A stretch of 64,000 nt of DNA, taken from positions 434,001-498,000 of the forward strand of contig JAHBSZ010000002.1 of assembly GCA_019638845.1 (NCBI GenBank), given 5' to 3'. The notes beneath the pieces are model-generated. The model made no database searches and was not told the DNA's origin. It worked only from the letters and a program-made list of their open reading frames with translations. The translations under genes and the position numbers were made by a program. Positions 34,928 to 44,299 of the stretch are shown piece after piece; within the stretch, counting starts at the first letter, position 1; every line of letters begins with the position of its first letter. The stretch comes from Salinibacterium sp. (GTDB lineage: Bacteria; Actinomycetota; Actinomycetes; Actinomycetales; Microbacteriaceae).

Positions 34928-34970
34928 GGGCCCGGTTTCCCGAGGCACAGCATGAAAGCTTAGCCGAAGT

Positions 34971-35606
34971 TCACGCGGGCACTGACGCAAAGAGACCAGA
35001 GAGTTCGTCGAACGATTCCCGCAACCGATCCGTGAGGCGCTCGGCCGGGTCACCGTTCACCCAGCAGATCCAGGCATGCCGCATTGCGGCGAACGCCACC
35101 AAGGTCACCAATCGCGACCGCGAGGCGAGGGCATCCGGAGATGCGGCGAGTGCGGGGTCATCTTTCGCGAGACGCTGCAGGATGATCTCACCGAGGCTGT
35201 CTTCGAAGGCACGCATCGTCGCCATACGCATCGCGAGAAGCTGCGGGTACTGCTTGAGCAGTCCGTGGCGCAACTTGAACAACTCGATATCGTCCATCGA
35301 CTTGTCTCCGGTATCGGCCAACAATGTCGCCACATCGTCGAGGATGGGGCCCGTCGACCGCAGGAAGATGCCGATCGCTGCGGCGCTGGGGAGGTCTGGC
35401 GCATCCCCGAGCATTGCTTCCTCTTTGGAGGCGAAGTAGTTGAAGAAGGTACGCGGTGAGATGTCGGCAACCCGGCTGATCTCGTCGACCGTCACACCGT
35501 CGAGCCCACCCTCAGCGACGAGGTTGACGACCGCGAGCTGGATGGATCGTCGGGTGGCGAGACGCTTGCGTTCCCGGAGGCCGGGTTCTGCGTCAGTGGT
35601 GGTCAC
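34971..35606 (-). CDS. TetR-family regulator
   Basis: A 211-residue TetR-type regulator. The helix-turn-helix is at about residues 38-58 (VDEISRVADISPRTFFNYFASKEEA) and the ligand domain follows. GTG start. Two overlapping perfect palindromes just upstream are the probable autoregulatory operator. No transporter or enzyme gene diverges from it, so its other targets are elsewhere. The FFNYFASKEE form is common in regulators of efflux pumps, but nothing here confirms that. Confidence 0.88.
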   Translation of the reverse strand: MTTTDAEPGLRERKRLATRRSIQLAVVNLVAEGGLDGVTVDEISRVADISPRTFFNYFASKEEAMLGDAPDLPSAAAIGIFLRSTGPILDDVATLLADTGDKSMDDIELFKLRHGLLKQYPQLLAMRMATMRAFEDSLGEIILQRLAKDDPALAASPDALASRSRLVTLVAFAAMRHAWICWVNGDPAERLTDRLRESFDELSGLFASVPA

Positions 35607-35617
35607 GACTACTATTC

Positions 35618-35640
35618 TTGCACAGCGTGCAAAATTTTGC
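35618..35640. promoter_or_regulatory. Overlapping palindromes at the TetR promoter
   Basis: TTGCAC-AGC-GTGCAA (35618-35632) and GCAAAATTTTGC (35629-35640) are both perfect and share four bases. They end 12 bp upstream of the TetR start codon, on the typical place for autorepression. Confidence 0.6.
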
Positions 35641-35654
35641 CGGATGCCCTGCGG

Positions 35655-37193
35655 CTAGCAATTCGGATCGCTCGCGGGCACCGTCCCCTTGGTGAAGTAC
35701 GCATCAACCGCGTCATCCACGCACGCATTCGACTTGTTGTACGCGGTGTGACCCTCTCCGTTGTACGTGATGAGGTGTGCGCTCTCGAGCTGCTGGGCGA
35801 GCGCGACGCCCCACTGGTACGGCGTCGCCGGATCGCCGGTCGTCGAGACGATAAGAACGTCCGGCGCACCCGCGCCGGTGAGCTCCGTGATGGGCGGGCC
35901 GATGTACTGGTACGGCCAATGTGCGCACGTGAGATCACCGACCGGAGGGAAATCGCGATAGGTAGTCGGGGATGCCGCCTGCAACTCGACCTCTTGCTGG
36001 GCGAGCACGGCAGGGTCTGTCTCCACCGGATAGTCGACGCAGTAGATGGCGATGAACGCCTCAAGAGAATTGTCGGAGTAGGTGCCGTCCGGGTCCCGGC
36101 CGTAGTAGTAGTCGGCAAGGAAGAATGCCGTGTCCGTGACACCCTGCTCGGCCTCGGAGTACAGGTCGTTCAGGAAGCTCCACGAGTCTTGCGAGTACAG
36201 GGCCATGCTCATCGCGATGTCCAACACCCCCGCGTCCATCATGCGGCCATCGGCGGCTGCCACGGGGTTGGCGTCATATCGGTCGTATAGTGCACGGATC
36301 GTTGCTAGCGCGGCATCCTTGCCATCGTGGAACGGGCAGTTGTCGAACATCGTGGGGCACGCCGTGAGGTAGTTCTCCAGCGCGAGTTGGAACCCTGCGG
36401 TCTGCACGAGGCCGACCTCGAAAACGGATATAGACGAATCCGTCGCCCCGTCGAGCACGATGCGACCGACCCGGTCGGGGAAGTTCTCGATGTAGTACGA
36501 GCCAATATCGCTGCCGTACGAGTAGCCGAGATAGTTGAGCTTCTCGTCGCCCACAATCGCTCGCATCATGTCGAGGTCGTGAACCGTGCTCTGCGTATCG
36601 ACGAACTGAAGTACAGGCCCGGTGTTATCTAGACAGGCCTGACCAAAATCTATTGCCGACTGAGTGACCTCGGTCAGCCATGCGTCCGAACCCACCGGAT
36701 TGACCGGCAGTCCGTAGATGAAATCGTCGAGTTCGTTGCCGAGGTAGCACGTCACTGGGGTCGAACGACCGACTCCACGAGGATCCCACCCGATGACATC
36801 GAAACTGCCCTGCAGGGTCGAATCCACCGCGAAATCGACATCATCGTGGATGAGGTCGTAACCCGACGCTCCGGGCCCGCCGGGATTGACGAATAGGGAG
36901 CCGAGCTTGTGCCCGGTCGCCGTCTGCCGGGCGAGCGCGAGGGTGATGTCCGTGTCAGCCGACGGATGCGCCCAGTCCATGGGTGCGATCACTGTCGCGC
37001 ATTCTGCGCCACCGCCACAATCCGACCAGCTGACCTTCTGCGTGTAGTACGGAAGCAGTTCGGCAGGTACGTCGGAGTTATCAACCGCGGCCGGCTTGGC
37101 ACCACCGAAGAAGCAGCCAGACATGAGCAGGACGAGGGCAGTCGCGGCGGCGACGAACGGGGCGCGCGAACGGAGTGTGTTTGCCGTGGTCAC
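35655..37193 (-). CDS. Lipoprotein alpha/beta hydrolase, tripeptidyl-aminopeptidase-like
   Basis: A 512-residue exported lipoprotein (lipobox LLMSGC, Cys27) of the TAP/SlpD-SlpE family. The oxyanion segment is NPGGPGASG, the nucleophile lies in GYSYGS, and the C-terminal TAP-like part brings Asp (STTGDPATPY) and His (GEGHTAY). These enzymes remove di- or tripeptides from the N-terminus of extracellular peptides. It lies 34 bp after a paralogue of the same size, and the pair arose by duplication. GTG start at 37193. Confidence 0.9.
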   Translation of the reverse strand: MTTANTLRSRAPFVAAATALVLLMSGCFFGGAKPAAVDNSDVPAELLPYYTQKVSWSDCGGGAECATVIAPMDWAHPSADTDITLALARQTATGHKLGSLFVNPGGPGASGYDLIHDDVDFAVDSTLQGSFDVIGWDPRGVGRSTPVTCYLGNELDDFIYGLPVNPVGSDAWLTEVTQSAIDFGQACLDNTGPVLQFVDTQSTVHDLDMMRAIVGDEKLNYLGYSYGSDIGSYYIENFPDRVGRIVLDGATDSSISVFEVGLVQTAGFQLALENYLTACPTMFDNCPFHDGKDAALATIRALYDRYDANPVAAADGRMMDAGVLDIAMSMALYSQDSWSFLNDLYSEAEQGVTDTAFFLADYYYGRDPDGTYSDNSLEAFIAIYCVDYPVETDPAVLAQQEVELQAASPTTYRDFPPVGDLTCAHWPYQYIGPPITELTGAGAPDVLIVSTTGDPATPYQWGVALAQQLESAHLITYNGEGHTAYNKSNACVDDAVDAYFTKGTVPASDPNC

Positions 37194-37227
37194 GAGCCGA
37201 GCCTATCGGGAGCCTTCCCCGTTGGCA

Positions 37228-38760
37228 CTAGCACTGCGGATCGGTCGCCGGCACTGTTCCCTTCACGAAGTAATCATCGACGGCGTCGTTCACGCATGAA
37301 TTCGACTTGTTGTACGCGGTGTGACCCTCTCCCGTGTAGGTGATCAGGTGGCCGTTCTCGAGGGTCGAGGCGACGGTCTGTGCCCACGAGTACGGAGTCG
37401 CCGGGTCGTTCGTCGTACCCACGACAAGGATGTCTGCCGAGCCTGCTGCGACGATGGGTACGCGATCCCGCTTCGCGGGAACCGGCCAATTGGGGCATCC
37501 GGTGCCGCCCCACGACATCTGGGGACCGAAGACGGGTGCGATTAGCTTGAGCTTCGCTGCCTCGGCGCGCATCTCGTCGACATTGCCGTCGCCGTGCGCA
37601 TCAAGGCAGTTGATCGAGATGAATGCCTCGGTTTGGTTGTCGGCATAGCTGCCGTCAGGATTGCGCCCGTTGTAGCTGTCGGCGAGTTGGAAGGCGTAGG
37701 CGGCGTCGCCCTGTTTCACCAGGGTGAAGAGCTGACGCAGGTACACCCAGTTGTCGGCGTTGTACAGCGGAAGGATGATCGCCGTGAACATCGCGGCGCT
37801 CCCGAGCTGCCGTCCGTCATCCGCGTTCCGCAGCGGACTCGCGTCGAGGTTGTCGAGCAACGCCCGGATATCGAGCAGATCCTGGTCGACCGTGCCAGAG
37901 AACGGGCAGTCCTTCTGGCTCCCGCAATCGGTGAGAAAGGCCTTGAGTGCGCTCTCGAAACCCTTGGCTTGTGTCGCCGTTCCATCGAAATCACTTGCCG
38001 CAGGGTCGACCGCCCCGTCGAGCACGAGCCTTCCGGTCTTGCTCGGGAACAGCTCGGCGTACACCTGGCCGAGCAGGGTGCCGTAGGAATACCCGAGGTA
38101 GTTGAGAGTGGTGTCGCCAAGCGCCGCACGCAGCATGTCCAGATCGCGAGCAGCGCTCGGAGTGTCGACGTTGGCGAGCAGCGGCCCGGTGAGCTCGAGG
38201 CACCGCTCACCAAATTTCTTCATGGTGTCGTTCGCAGCCGCGAGCCACTCGTCGTTACCTGGGACGCCGGGGTAGATGTCGTACAGGTATGAATCGAGCT
38301 CGGCTGGATCTTTGTAGCACGTCACGGGGGTGGAGTGGTTGACGCCCCTGGGGTCGAACCCGACGATGTCGAAGCTGGACTGGAGTCGGGCATCCGTGGC
38401 GTAGTCGACGCTGTCTCTGATGAAGTCGTAGCCCGAGCCGCCCGGACCGCCGGGATTCACGAGAAGCGAGCCCAGCCGAGTGCCGGTTGCTGTCTTTCTG
38501 ATGAGGGCGAGCTCGATATCCCCCGCTCCGGGATTCGACCAGTCGAGTGGCGCCTTCGCGGTGGAGCATTGCATTCCGGTCTCGCAGCTCTTCCAGCTCA
38601 GCACCTGCGAGTAGTAGGGCTTGAGATCGGCGGCGACCTCCTCCCCCGTGGGCGTCGATGTCGAACGGGACGTGGGTGGGAGGAACCACGACACGCACCC
38701 ACTGAGCGGCAGAAGCACCGCGGCGGCGATGGCAACGGCGACGAGCATGCGACGCTTCAC
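37228..38760 (-). CDS. Lipoprotein alpha/beta hydrolase, tripeptidyl-aminopeptidase-like (paralogue)
   Basis: A 510-residue lipoprotein (lipobox PLSGC, Cys22) with the same architecture as its neighbour: NPGGPGGSG, GYSYGT nucleophile, DPATPYSW and GEGHTAYNK. The C-terminal halves are very similar, the middle parts less so, suggesting different peptide specificity. Its ATG overlaps the stop of holB by 4 bp, so an exported peptidase is co-transcribed with replication genes. Confidence 0.9.
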   Translation of the reverse strand: MKRRMLVAVAIAAAVLLPLSGCVSWFLPPTSRSTSTPTGEEVAADLKPYYSQVLSWKSCETGMQCSTAKAPLDWSNPGAGDIELALIRKTATGTRLGSLLVNPGGPGGSGYDFIRDSVDYATDARLQSSFDIVGFDPRGVNHSTPVTCYKDPAELDSYLYDIYPGVPGNDEWLAAANDTMKKFGERCLELTGPLLANVDTPSAARDLDMLRAALGDTTLNYLGYSYGTLLGQVYAELFPSKTGRLVLDGAVDPAASDFDGTATQAKGFESALKAFLTDCGSQKDCPFSGTVDQDLLDIRALLDNLDASPLRNADDGRQLGSAAMFTAIILPLYNADNWVYLRQLFTLVKQGDAAYAFQLADSYNGRNPDGSYADNQTEAFISINCLDAHGDGNVDEMRAEAAKLKLIAPVFGPQMSWGGTGCPNWPVPAKRDRVPIVAAGSADILVVGTTNDPATPYSWAQTVASTLENGHLITYTGEGHTAYNKSNSCVNDAVDDYFVKGTVPATDPQC

Positions 38761-39926
38761 GAGGTACTCCTTGGGCGGATGGCGGTGACGAGCATGGCCT
38801 CAAGCGCGAGGGCCGGCGTGACGTTGCTTTCGATACGCTCACGCGCAGCGCTTATCGCGTCCATGGTGGCCAGCGTCTCCACTGGCGTGCAGGCGGCCGC
38901 TGCCGCGATGAGTCGATCGAGGATCCTGACGTTGATCGGCTCCCCGGGCACGCCCAACTGCAACAGAAGCACATCGCGATAAAGCGACAGCAGGTCCACC
39001 ATGATCCTGTCGATGCCGTCCCGAAGGCTTCGCGTGGCCCTGCGCTTCTGGTCTTCATCGAGCACCTTGAGCTGGGCTCGCAGAGCCGGTGGGATGGTTC
39101 CGCCCGGCTCGATTCCGAGGGAGCGAAGTGCGGCGTCGCGCTCCTCCGCGTCTTTCTCCTCGGTGATCGCTTCGGCGTCGGCTTTGGCGAGGTCGAGCAG
39201 CGAACCGGCCGCGACCACCGCGGTCGAGACACTTCGGATGCCCAGGGCGATGTCGAGCGTGCGTTCACGCCGCTCGCGCGCTTCGGCGTTGGTGGCCAAT
39301 CGGTGCGCCATTCCAATGTGTGACTGCGCCTCGCGCGCCGCACGCGTGGCGATCTCGGGATCTACCCCGTCCCGTCGCTGAAGCAATTCTGCGACCTCCG
39401 CGACCTCGGGCACCCGCAATCGCACGGTGCGCACGCGTGACCGAATCGTCGGAATGAGGTCTGCCTCGCTCGGCGCGCACAGAATCCACACCGTGCGCGG
39501 CGGGGGCTCCTCAAGCGCCTTGAGCAGCACGTTCGAGGTGCGCTCCGCCATTCGGTCGGCATCTTCAATCACCATCACGCGGTAGCGACCAACCGACGGG
39601 GAAAACTGTGACGTCGCGACAAGCTGCCGCACGTCGTCGATAGGAATGATGACTCGCTCGGTGGCGAGTACGCCCAGATCGGGATGCGTTCGAGCAGTTA
39701 CCTGTCGAGCTGCTGAGGCGTCACCGTCTGGGTCGCCGGTACTGAGCAACGCCGTCGCGAAGGCGTAGGCAAGGTTCGAACGACCGGAACCGGGCGGGCC
39801 GGTGATGAGCCAGGAATGGGTCATCGAGGAGTCGCCACTGCCCCCGATCGCTGAAGCGGAAGCTGCCGCTTTGACGATCTCGATGGCGTCGGCCTGCCCT
39901 GTGAGTTCGTCCCAAAAGGCAGTCAT
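38757..39926 (-). CDS. holB: DNA polymerase III subunit delta prime
   Basis: A 389-residue clamp-loader subunit. The AAA+ part has Walker A-like GPPGSGRS, a Walker B-type VIEDADRM and sensor ALEEPPPRTVW. The C-terminal collar domain is alpha-helical. No cysteine is present in the segment between Walker A and Walker B where many delta prime proteins carry a four-Cys zinc module. The ATG at 39926 (MTAFWDEL) is preferred over a GTG two codons upstream. It sits in the conserved order topA-tmk-holB. Confidence 0.92.
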   Translation of the reverse strand: MTAFWDELTGQADAIEIVKAAASASAIGGSGDSSMTHSWLITGPPGSGRSNLAYAFATALLSTGDPDGDASAARQVTARTHPDLGVLATERVIIPIDDVRQLVATSQFSPSVGRYRVMVIEDADRMAERTSNVLLKALEEPPPRTVWILCAPSEADLIPTIRSRVRTVRLRVPEVAEVAELLQRRDGVDPEIATRAAREAQSHIGMAHRLATNAEARERRERTLDIALGIRSVSTAVVAAGSLLDLAKADAEAITEEKDAEERDAALRSLGIEPGGTIPPALRAQLKVLDEDQKRRATRSLRDGIDRIMVDLLSLYRDVLLLQLGVPGEPINVRILDRLIAAAAACTPVETLATMDAISAARERIESNVTPALALEAMLVTAIRPRSTS

Positions 39927-39935
39927 GCGCACAGC

Positions 39936-40553
39936 CTAAAGCAGGTGGCTGACGCGCTCCCTGATAGCGGCGGAGATCGTGTCAATAGGCTCCCGCGCGT
40001 CAAGCACTAGGAACCGGTCTGGCTCGGCGGCGGCGAGTGCGAGGTAACCCGCACGGACGCGCGCATGGAACTCTACGGCCTCAGCCTCCAACCTGTCGTA
40101 CCGGGTCCGGGAGTCCGCGAGCCGGCCCTTCCCCTCCCCCTCGTGCAGGTCGAGCAACACCGTGAGGTCGGGTAGCAGGCCTTCCGTTGCCCACAAGGAG
40201 AGATCGCGGATCTCGGCGCCATCGAGCACCCGTCCCGCACCTTGATAGGCAACCGACGAGTCAAGATATCGATCCTGAACCACGATCTCGCCGCGTGCGA
40301 GTGCCGGGCGAACCTTCGTGGCGATGTGGTGCGCGCGGTCGGCTGCGTAGATGAGTGCCTCTGCCCGGGGAGCGATGTCGCCGCGACGGTGAAGAACGAT
40401 CTCACGAAGTTCTTCGCCCAGAGGGGTGCCACCGGGCTCACGGGTGACGAGCACCCTGTGCCCTGCAGCCGTGAGCCAGTCGACGAGTAGGGCCGACTGG
40501 GTCGACTTCCCCGACCCGTCGCCGCCCTCCAGCGTGATGAACCGGCCGGGCAT
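39936..40553 (-). CDS. tmk: Thymidylate kinase
   Basis: A 205-residue dTMP kinase: P-loop EGGDGSGKST, the DR(Y/H) motif in QDRYLDSSVAYQG and the lid region between about 140 and 155 (EGKGRLADSRTRYDR). It phosphorylates dTMP to dTDP for DNA synthesis. The start overlaps the topA stop by 1 bp, and holB follows after 9 bp, so the three form one operon. Confidence 0.95.
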   Translation of the reverse strand: MPGRFITLEGGDGSGKSTQSALLVDWLTAAGHRVLVTREPGGTPLGEELREIVLHRRGDIAPRAEALIYAADRAHHIATKVRPALARGEIVVQDRYLDSSVAYQGAGRVLDGAEIRDLSLWATEGLLPDLTVLLDLHEGEGKGRLADSRTRYDRLEAEAVEFHARVRAGYLALAAAEPDRFLVLDAREPIDTISAAIRERVSHLL

Positions 40554-43261
40554 TACTTCTTCGCCGGTGCCTTCTTGGCGGGAGCCTTGCGCTTGGCCGC
40601 GGCTTTCGGCCTGGGTTTTGCCGGTCCTTTGGCGCGCTTGTCAGCGAGCAACTGGACTGCTCGTTCGAAGTCGATATCTTCGATCTCTTCGCCCCGAGGA
40701 ATCGTGGCGTTCGTGGTGCCGTCGGTCACGTACGCGCCGAAACGACCGTCTTTGATCTTGATCGGCTTGCCACTCTCGGGGTCGGCATCGAATTCCTTGA
40801 GCGCACTCGACGCTGCACGGCCCCCGTACTTGGGTTGCGCGTAGAGCTCCAATGCCCCGGCAAGATCGATCTCGAAGATCTGCTCTTCCGTGGTGAGCGA
40901 GCGGGTGTCGGTGCCGCGCTTGAGATAGGGGCCGAAGCGGCCATTCTGGGCAAGAATCTCGGTACCGCTCTCGGGGTCGACACCGACCGACCGCGGCAGG
41001 GACAGCAGCGCGAGAGCAGTCTCGATGTCGATGGTCGCGAGGTCCATCGACTTGAAGATCGACGCGGTGCGTGGTTTGACCACCGCGACCTTCTTGGCCT
41101 TCTTCTCCTTGAGCTCGCCAGTCTTCTTGTCGAGCACGTACTCCGGCTCGACCGGTTCCGGCTCCGGCTCTACCTCGGTGACATACGGGCCGAAGCGACC
41201 GTCCTTCGCGACGATCTCCTTGCCGTTCTCCGGGTTTACTCCGATGACCCGGTCCCCAACGACGGGTGCGTCAATGAGTTCGCGCGCCTTGTCTGCGGTG
41301 AGTTCGTCGGGCGCCAGATCCTGCGGGATATTGATGCGACGCGGGGTGGCCGGGTCCTCGCCAGGAGCCTCGAGATAGGGGCCGTACTTTCCGATGCGCA
41401 GCGTCACGTCGTCGGCAATATGGATCGAATTGATCTCGCGCGCGTCGATTTCACCGAGATTGTCAATAACTGTCCGCAGACCGCGATGCTTCGCGTTGCC
41501 GAAGTAGAAGCCCGTGAGCCACTCGACCCGGTCTGCTTCGCCGCCGGCGATGCGGTCGAGGTCGTCTTCCATCCCGGCCGTGAATCCGTACTCCACGAGG
41601 TCGGCAAAATACTCCTCGAGCAGGCGCACCACCGAGAAGGCGATCCAGTTGGGAACCAGCGCCTGGCCGCGAGGGGTCACATAGCCACGATCGATGATCG
41701 TGGAGATGATCGAGGCATAGGTCGAAGGGCGCCCAATGCCGAGCTCTTCGAGCGTCTTGACGAGGCTCGCCTCCGTGTAACGAGGAGGCGCGGAAGTCTC
41801 GTGCCCCTTGGCTTCCACACTGGCAAGCGTGAGTGATTGGCCCTCGGTCAGCGGCGGGAGCTTGGCTTCTTTAGGTTCAGCGGTCTCGTTGCGCGCCTCA
41901 TCCTGCGACTCCTCATAGGCCGACATGAACCCGCGAAAGGTGATGATCGTTCCGGTTGCGACGAACTCGGCGATCGTGCCTGTCGGGGTAGGGCCGGCGC
42001 CGATCGTGATCGAGGCGGTCGAGCCCTTGGCATCGGCCATCTGCGATGCAACCGTGCGCTTCCAGATGAGGTCGTAGAGCTTCCAGTCGTTGCCCCGCAA
42101 CGTCGACTGAAGCTCGGTCGGTGTGCGGAACATGTCGCCCGAGGGACGAATCGCCTCGTGCGCTTCTTGAGCATTCTTGCTCTTGCTCGAGTACATCCTC
42201 GGCGCATCGGGCACCGTCTCAGCGCCGTAAAGTTTGCGGGCCTGAGTGCGTGCTGCGTCGATCGCCTGCTGGGAGAGCGACGACGAATCGGTACGCATAT
42301 AGGTGATGTATCCGTTTTCGTAGAGCGACTGCGCGACGCTCATCGTCTGGCGAGCTGAGAAGCGCAGCTTGCGGCCCGCCTCCTGCTGCAACGTCGAGGT
42401 CGTAAACGGGGCCGCTGGTCGACGCGTGTATGGCTTGGACTCGACCGCGGTCACCGTGATGGGGACGGCGGGGTCGCGCAGGGCATCCGCGAGCGACTGC
42501 GCGGTCGCTTCGTCGATGACGACCGCGTCTGCCTTGAGCTTGCCTCGATCATCGAAGTCGCGACCGGCAGCGATGCGTTTGCCATCGACGCGCACGAGAC
42601 GGGCTTCGAAGTCCTGAGACTCACCCTTCGGAGTCAGCTGCGCCAGAAGATCCCAATAGCCAGCCGTGACGAATGCGAGGCGCTCGCGTTCTCGATCGAC
42701 GACGAGCCGAGTTGCCGCGGACTGCACGCGGCCCGCGGAAAGCCCAGGACCGACCTTGCGCCACAGCACCGGCGACACCTCGTAGCCATACAGGCGGTCA
42801 AGGATGCGCCTGGTCTCCTGTGCATCGACGAGAGCGGTATCGAGCTCGCGGGGGTTGTCGATCGCGTGCTGGATCGCGTCTTTGGTGATCTCGTGGAACA
42901 CCATGCGCTTCACGGGAACTTTGGGCTTGAGTTCCTGAAGCAAGTGCCACGCAATGGCCTCGCCTTCGCGGTCCTCATCAGTGGCGAGGAAGAGTTCGTC
43001 TGCACCCTTGAGGGCTCGCTTGAGGTCGGCTACCGTCTTCTTCTTCGCATCGGAGACGACGTAGTAGGGCTCGAAGTTGTTCTCGACATCGACGGAGAAT
43101 TTGCCGAGGGAGCCCTTCTTGAGCTCCGGGGGGAGGTTCTTCGGCTCGATGAGATCACGGATATGGCCAACCGAAGACTGGACCTCATAGCCCTCGCCCA
43201 GGTATTGGGCGATCGTCTTAGCCTTGGTGGGCGACTCGACGATGACGAGCTTCACGGGCAC
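40553..43261 (-). CDS. topA: DNA topoisomerase I
   Basis: A 902-residue type IA topoisomerase. The TOPRIM domain starts with VKLVIVESPTKAKTI and has the acidic DxDxE motif (TDEDREGEA). The active-site Tyr lies in GYITYMRTDSSSL. The C-terminal third holds the repeated actinobacterial-type domains (RFGPYV/RFGAYV repeats), without zinc fingers, and ends in a Lys/Ala-rich tail that helps bind DNA. GTG start after AGGAG. It relaxes negatively supercoiled DNA. Confidence 0.97.
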   Translation of the reverse strand: MPVKLVIVESPTKAKTIAQYLGEGYEVQSSVGHIRDLIEPKNLPPELKKGSLGKFSVDVENNFEPYYVVSDAKKKTVADLKRALKGADELFLATDEDREGEAIAWHLLQELKPKVPVKRMVFHEITKDAIQHAIDNPRELDTALVDAQETRRILDRLYGYEVSPVLWRKVGPGLSAGRVQSAATRLVVDRERERLAFVTAGYWDLLAQLTPKGESQDFEARLVRVDGKRIAAGRDFDDRGKLKADAVVIDEATAQSLADALRDPAVPITVTAVESKPYTRRPAAPFTTSTLQQEAGRKLRFSARQTMSVAQSLYENGYITYMRTDSSSLSQQAIDAARTQARKLYGAETVPDAPRMYSSKSKNAQEAHEAIRPSGDMFRTPTELQSTLRGNDWKLYDLIWKRTVASQMADAKGSTASITIGAGPTPTGTIAEFVATGTIITFRGFMSAYEESQDEARNETAEPKEAKLPPLTEGQSLTLASVEAKGHETSAPPRYTEASLVKTLEELGIGRPSTYASIISTIIDRGYVTPRGQALVPNWIAFSVVRLLEEYFADLVEYGFTAGMEDDLDRIAGGEADRVEWLTGFYFGNAKHRGLRTVIDNLGEIDAREINSIHIADDVTLRIGKYGPYLEAPGEDPATPRRINIPQDLAPDELTADKARELIDAPVVGDRVIGVNPENGKEIVAKDGRFGPYVTEVEPEPEPVEPEYVLDKKTGELKEKKAKKVAVVKPRTASIFKSMDLATIDIETALALLSLPRSVGVDPESGTEILAQNGRFGPYLKRGTDTRSLTTEEQIFEIDLAGALELYAQPKYGGRAASSALKEFDADPESGKPIKIKDGRFGAYVTDGTTNATIPRGEEIEDIDFERAVQLLADKRAKGPAKPRPKAAAKRKAPAKKAPAKK

Positions 43262-43336
43262 AGCACTCCTAAGTAAGGAACGGATCCCCAGTTAGCTCCG
43301 TCAGCGACACCATACACACACCAACCGCGCCGGAGC

Positions 43337-43681
43337 CTAATCCGCTCCCGAACCCGCCGGTCCGGCGGTTGCGCTCTCCGCGATCACGAACCCCAGCACG
43401 AGGCGCGTTGTGGTGACCGTGACCACAAGTCCATCGACTCTGCACTTCTCGACAGCTACTCCATTTTCGGCGGCTATCCGCACGGCGACATCGCACGGAT
43501 GCCCGCGCACCAACCCACTCGCGGCATCCGCCGCCCCGAGCGCCGCGGCGTCGGCGGCCGCCGAAACACTGTGCCGCGCTGCGAGTGCCGCGTACAACGG
43601 CATTGCGAGCATGAACAGTGCCACGACCCCGAGCCCCACTCCCATGGTCACGACGGTGCCAGCCCCGCGCTCGCTTCTCAT
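43337..43681 (-). CDS. TadE-like helper protein (Rv3654c type)
   Basis: A 114-residue protein with a basic N-terminus, one hydrophobic segment after the RGAGTVV motif (a prepilin-like site), and an extracytoplasmic rest with a Cys pair (HPCDVA and EKCRVD). It matches the TadE-like proteins encoded between Flp/TadE genes and topA in actinobacteria. The start at 43681 gives an ATGA overlap with the upstream TadE gene. An upstream start would add seven residues. Confidence 0.8.
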   Translation of the reverse strand: MRSERGAGTVVTMGVGLGVVALFMLAMPLYAALAARHSVSAAADAAALGAADAASGLVRGHPCDVAVRIAAENGVAVEKCRVDGLVVTVTTTRLVLGFVIAESATAGPAGSGAD

Positions 43682-44010
43682 CGCCCGCCGCCGAGCGCGC
43701 ACGAGCGCGCCGAGAGCGTCACCGGCAGCAGCGCGGTGAGCGACGCGGATTGGCTGAGCGTGACGCAGACGATGTCGCCGTCAGCCCCGAGAGTGACGAG
43801 GGCGCCCGGCGAGAGACGAGCAGCGATGGCGTGCGGGTCGCCGCCGCGCCCGAGAGTCCGTGCGGCGAGCGCCGCGGCATCCGTCAAGCGCAGCTGTTGA
43901 CCCGCCACCGACATACCCGAAATGCAGCACGCGAGGACGAGAACCACCGAAGGGAGCGCGACGGCAAGTTCAGCGGTCGCGCTGCCTCGCTCGTCAGCCG
44001 GGAATCGCAA
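43678..44010 (-). CDS. TadE-family pseudopilin
   Basis: A 110-residue TadE-type minor pilin: short charged leader, the prepilin-like RGSATAELAVALPSV segment with a conserved Glu, and a single membrane helix. The C-terminal domain has three cysteines. It overlaps the Flp-like gene upstream by 17 bp and the next gene by 4 bp. TadE proteins take part in Flp-pilus assembly at the membrane. Confidence 0.85.
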   Translation of the reverse strand: MRFPADERGSATAELAVALPSVVLVLACCISGMSVAGQQLRLTDAAALAARTLGRGGDPHAIAARLSPGALVTLGADGDIVCVTLSQSASLTALLPVTLSARSCALGGGR

Positions 44011-44191
44011 GTGCTTGGCGCACCACGTCGGTGAGCATGCCGCGCACTTCGTCCGATCGCAGGATCACCACGAGCAAACCGGCGAAGCCGACCGCGGCTA
44101 GCGTCGCGATTGCGTACTCAGCTGTAGCTGCCCCACGCTCGGCGAGTAGCCGAGCCCTCAGTGCCCTCATGTTCCGCTCCCGTCTCGGCAC
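43994..44191 (-). CDS. DUF4244 Flp-like small pilin
   Basis: A 65-residue (or 58, starting at Met8) protein of the DUF4244 type. A basic leader ends in AERGAATAEYAIA, the Glu-Tyr-containing Flp processing region, followed by one hydrophobic helix. It is the likely major pilin of the cluster. The usual genes for the ATPase (TadA) and membrane platform (TadB/C) are not upstream; guaB is. Confidence 0.85.
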   Translation of the reverse strand: MPRRERNMRALRARLLAERGAATAEYAIATLAAVGFAGLLVVILRSDEVRGMLTDVVRQALAIPG

Positions 44192-44299
44192 GAGCTGAGT
44201 TCAGCCTGCCTCGACGACCGGGTCGTACGACCCGGCGCCCATGGACCGGTACAGAGCCGGGCATCGGTTCGCCTGTTGAGGGCGCGCCACGACGAAGTG

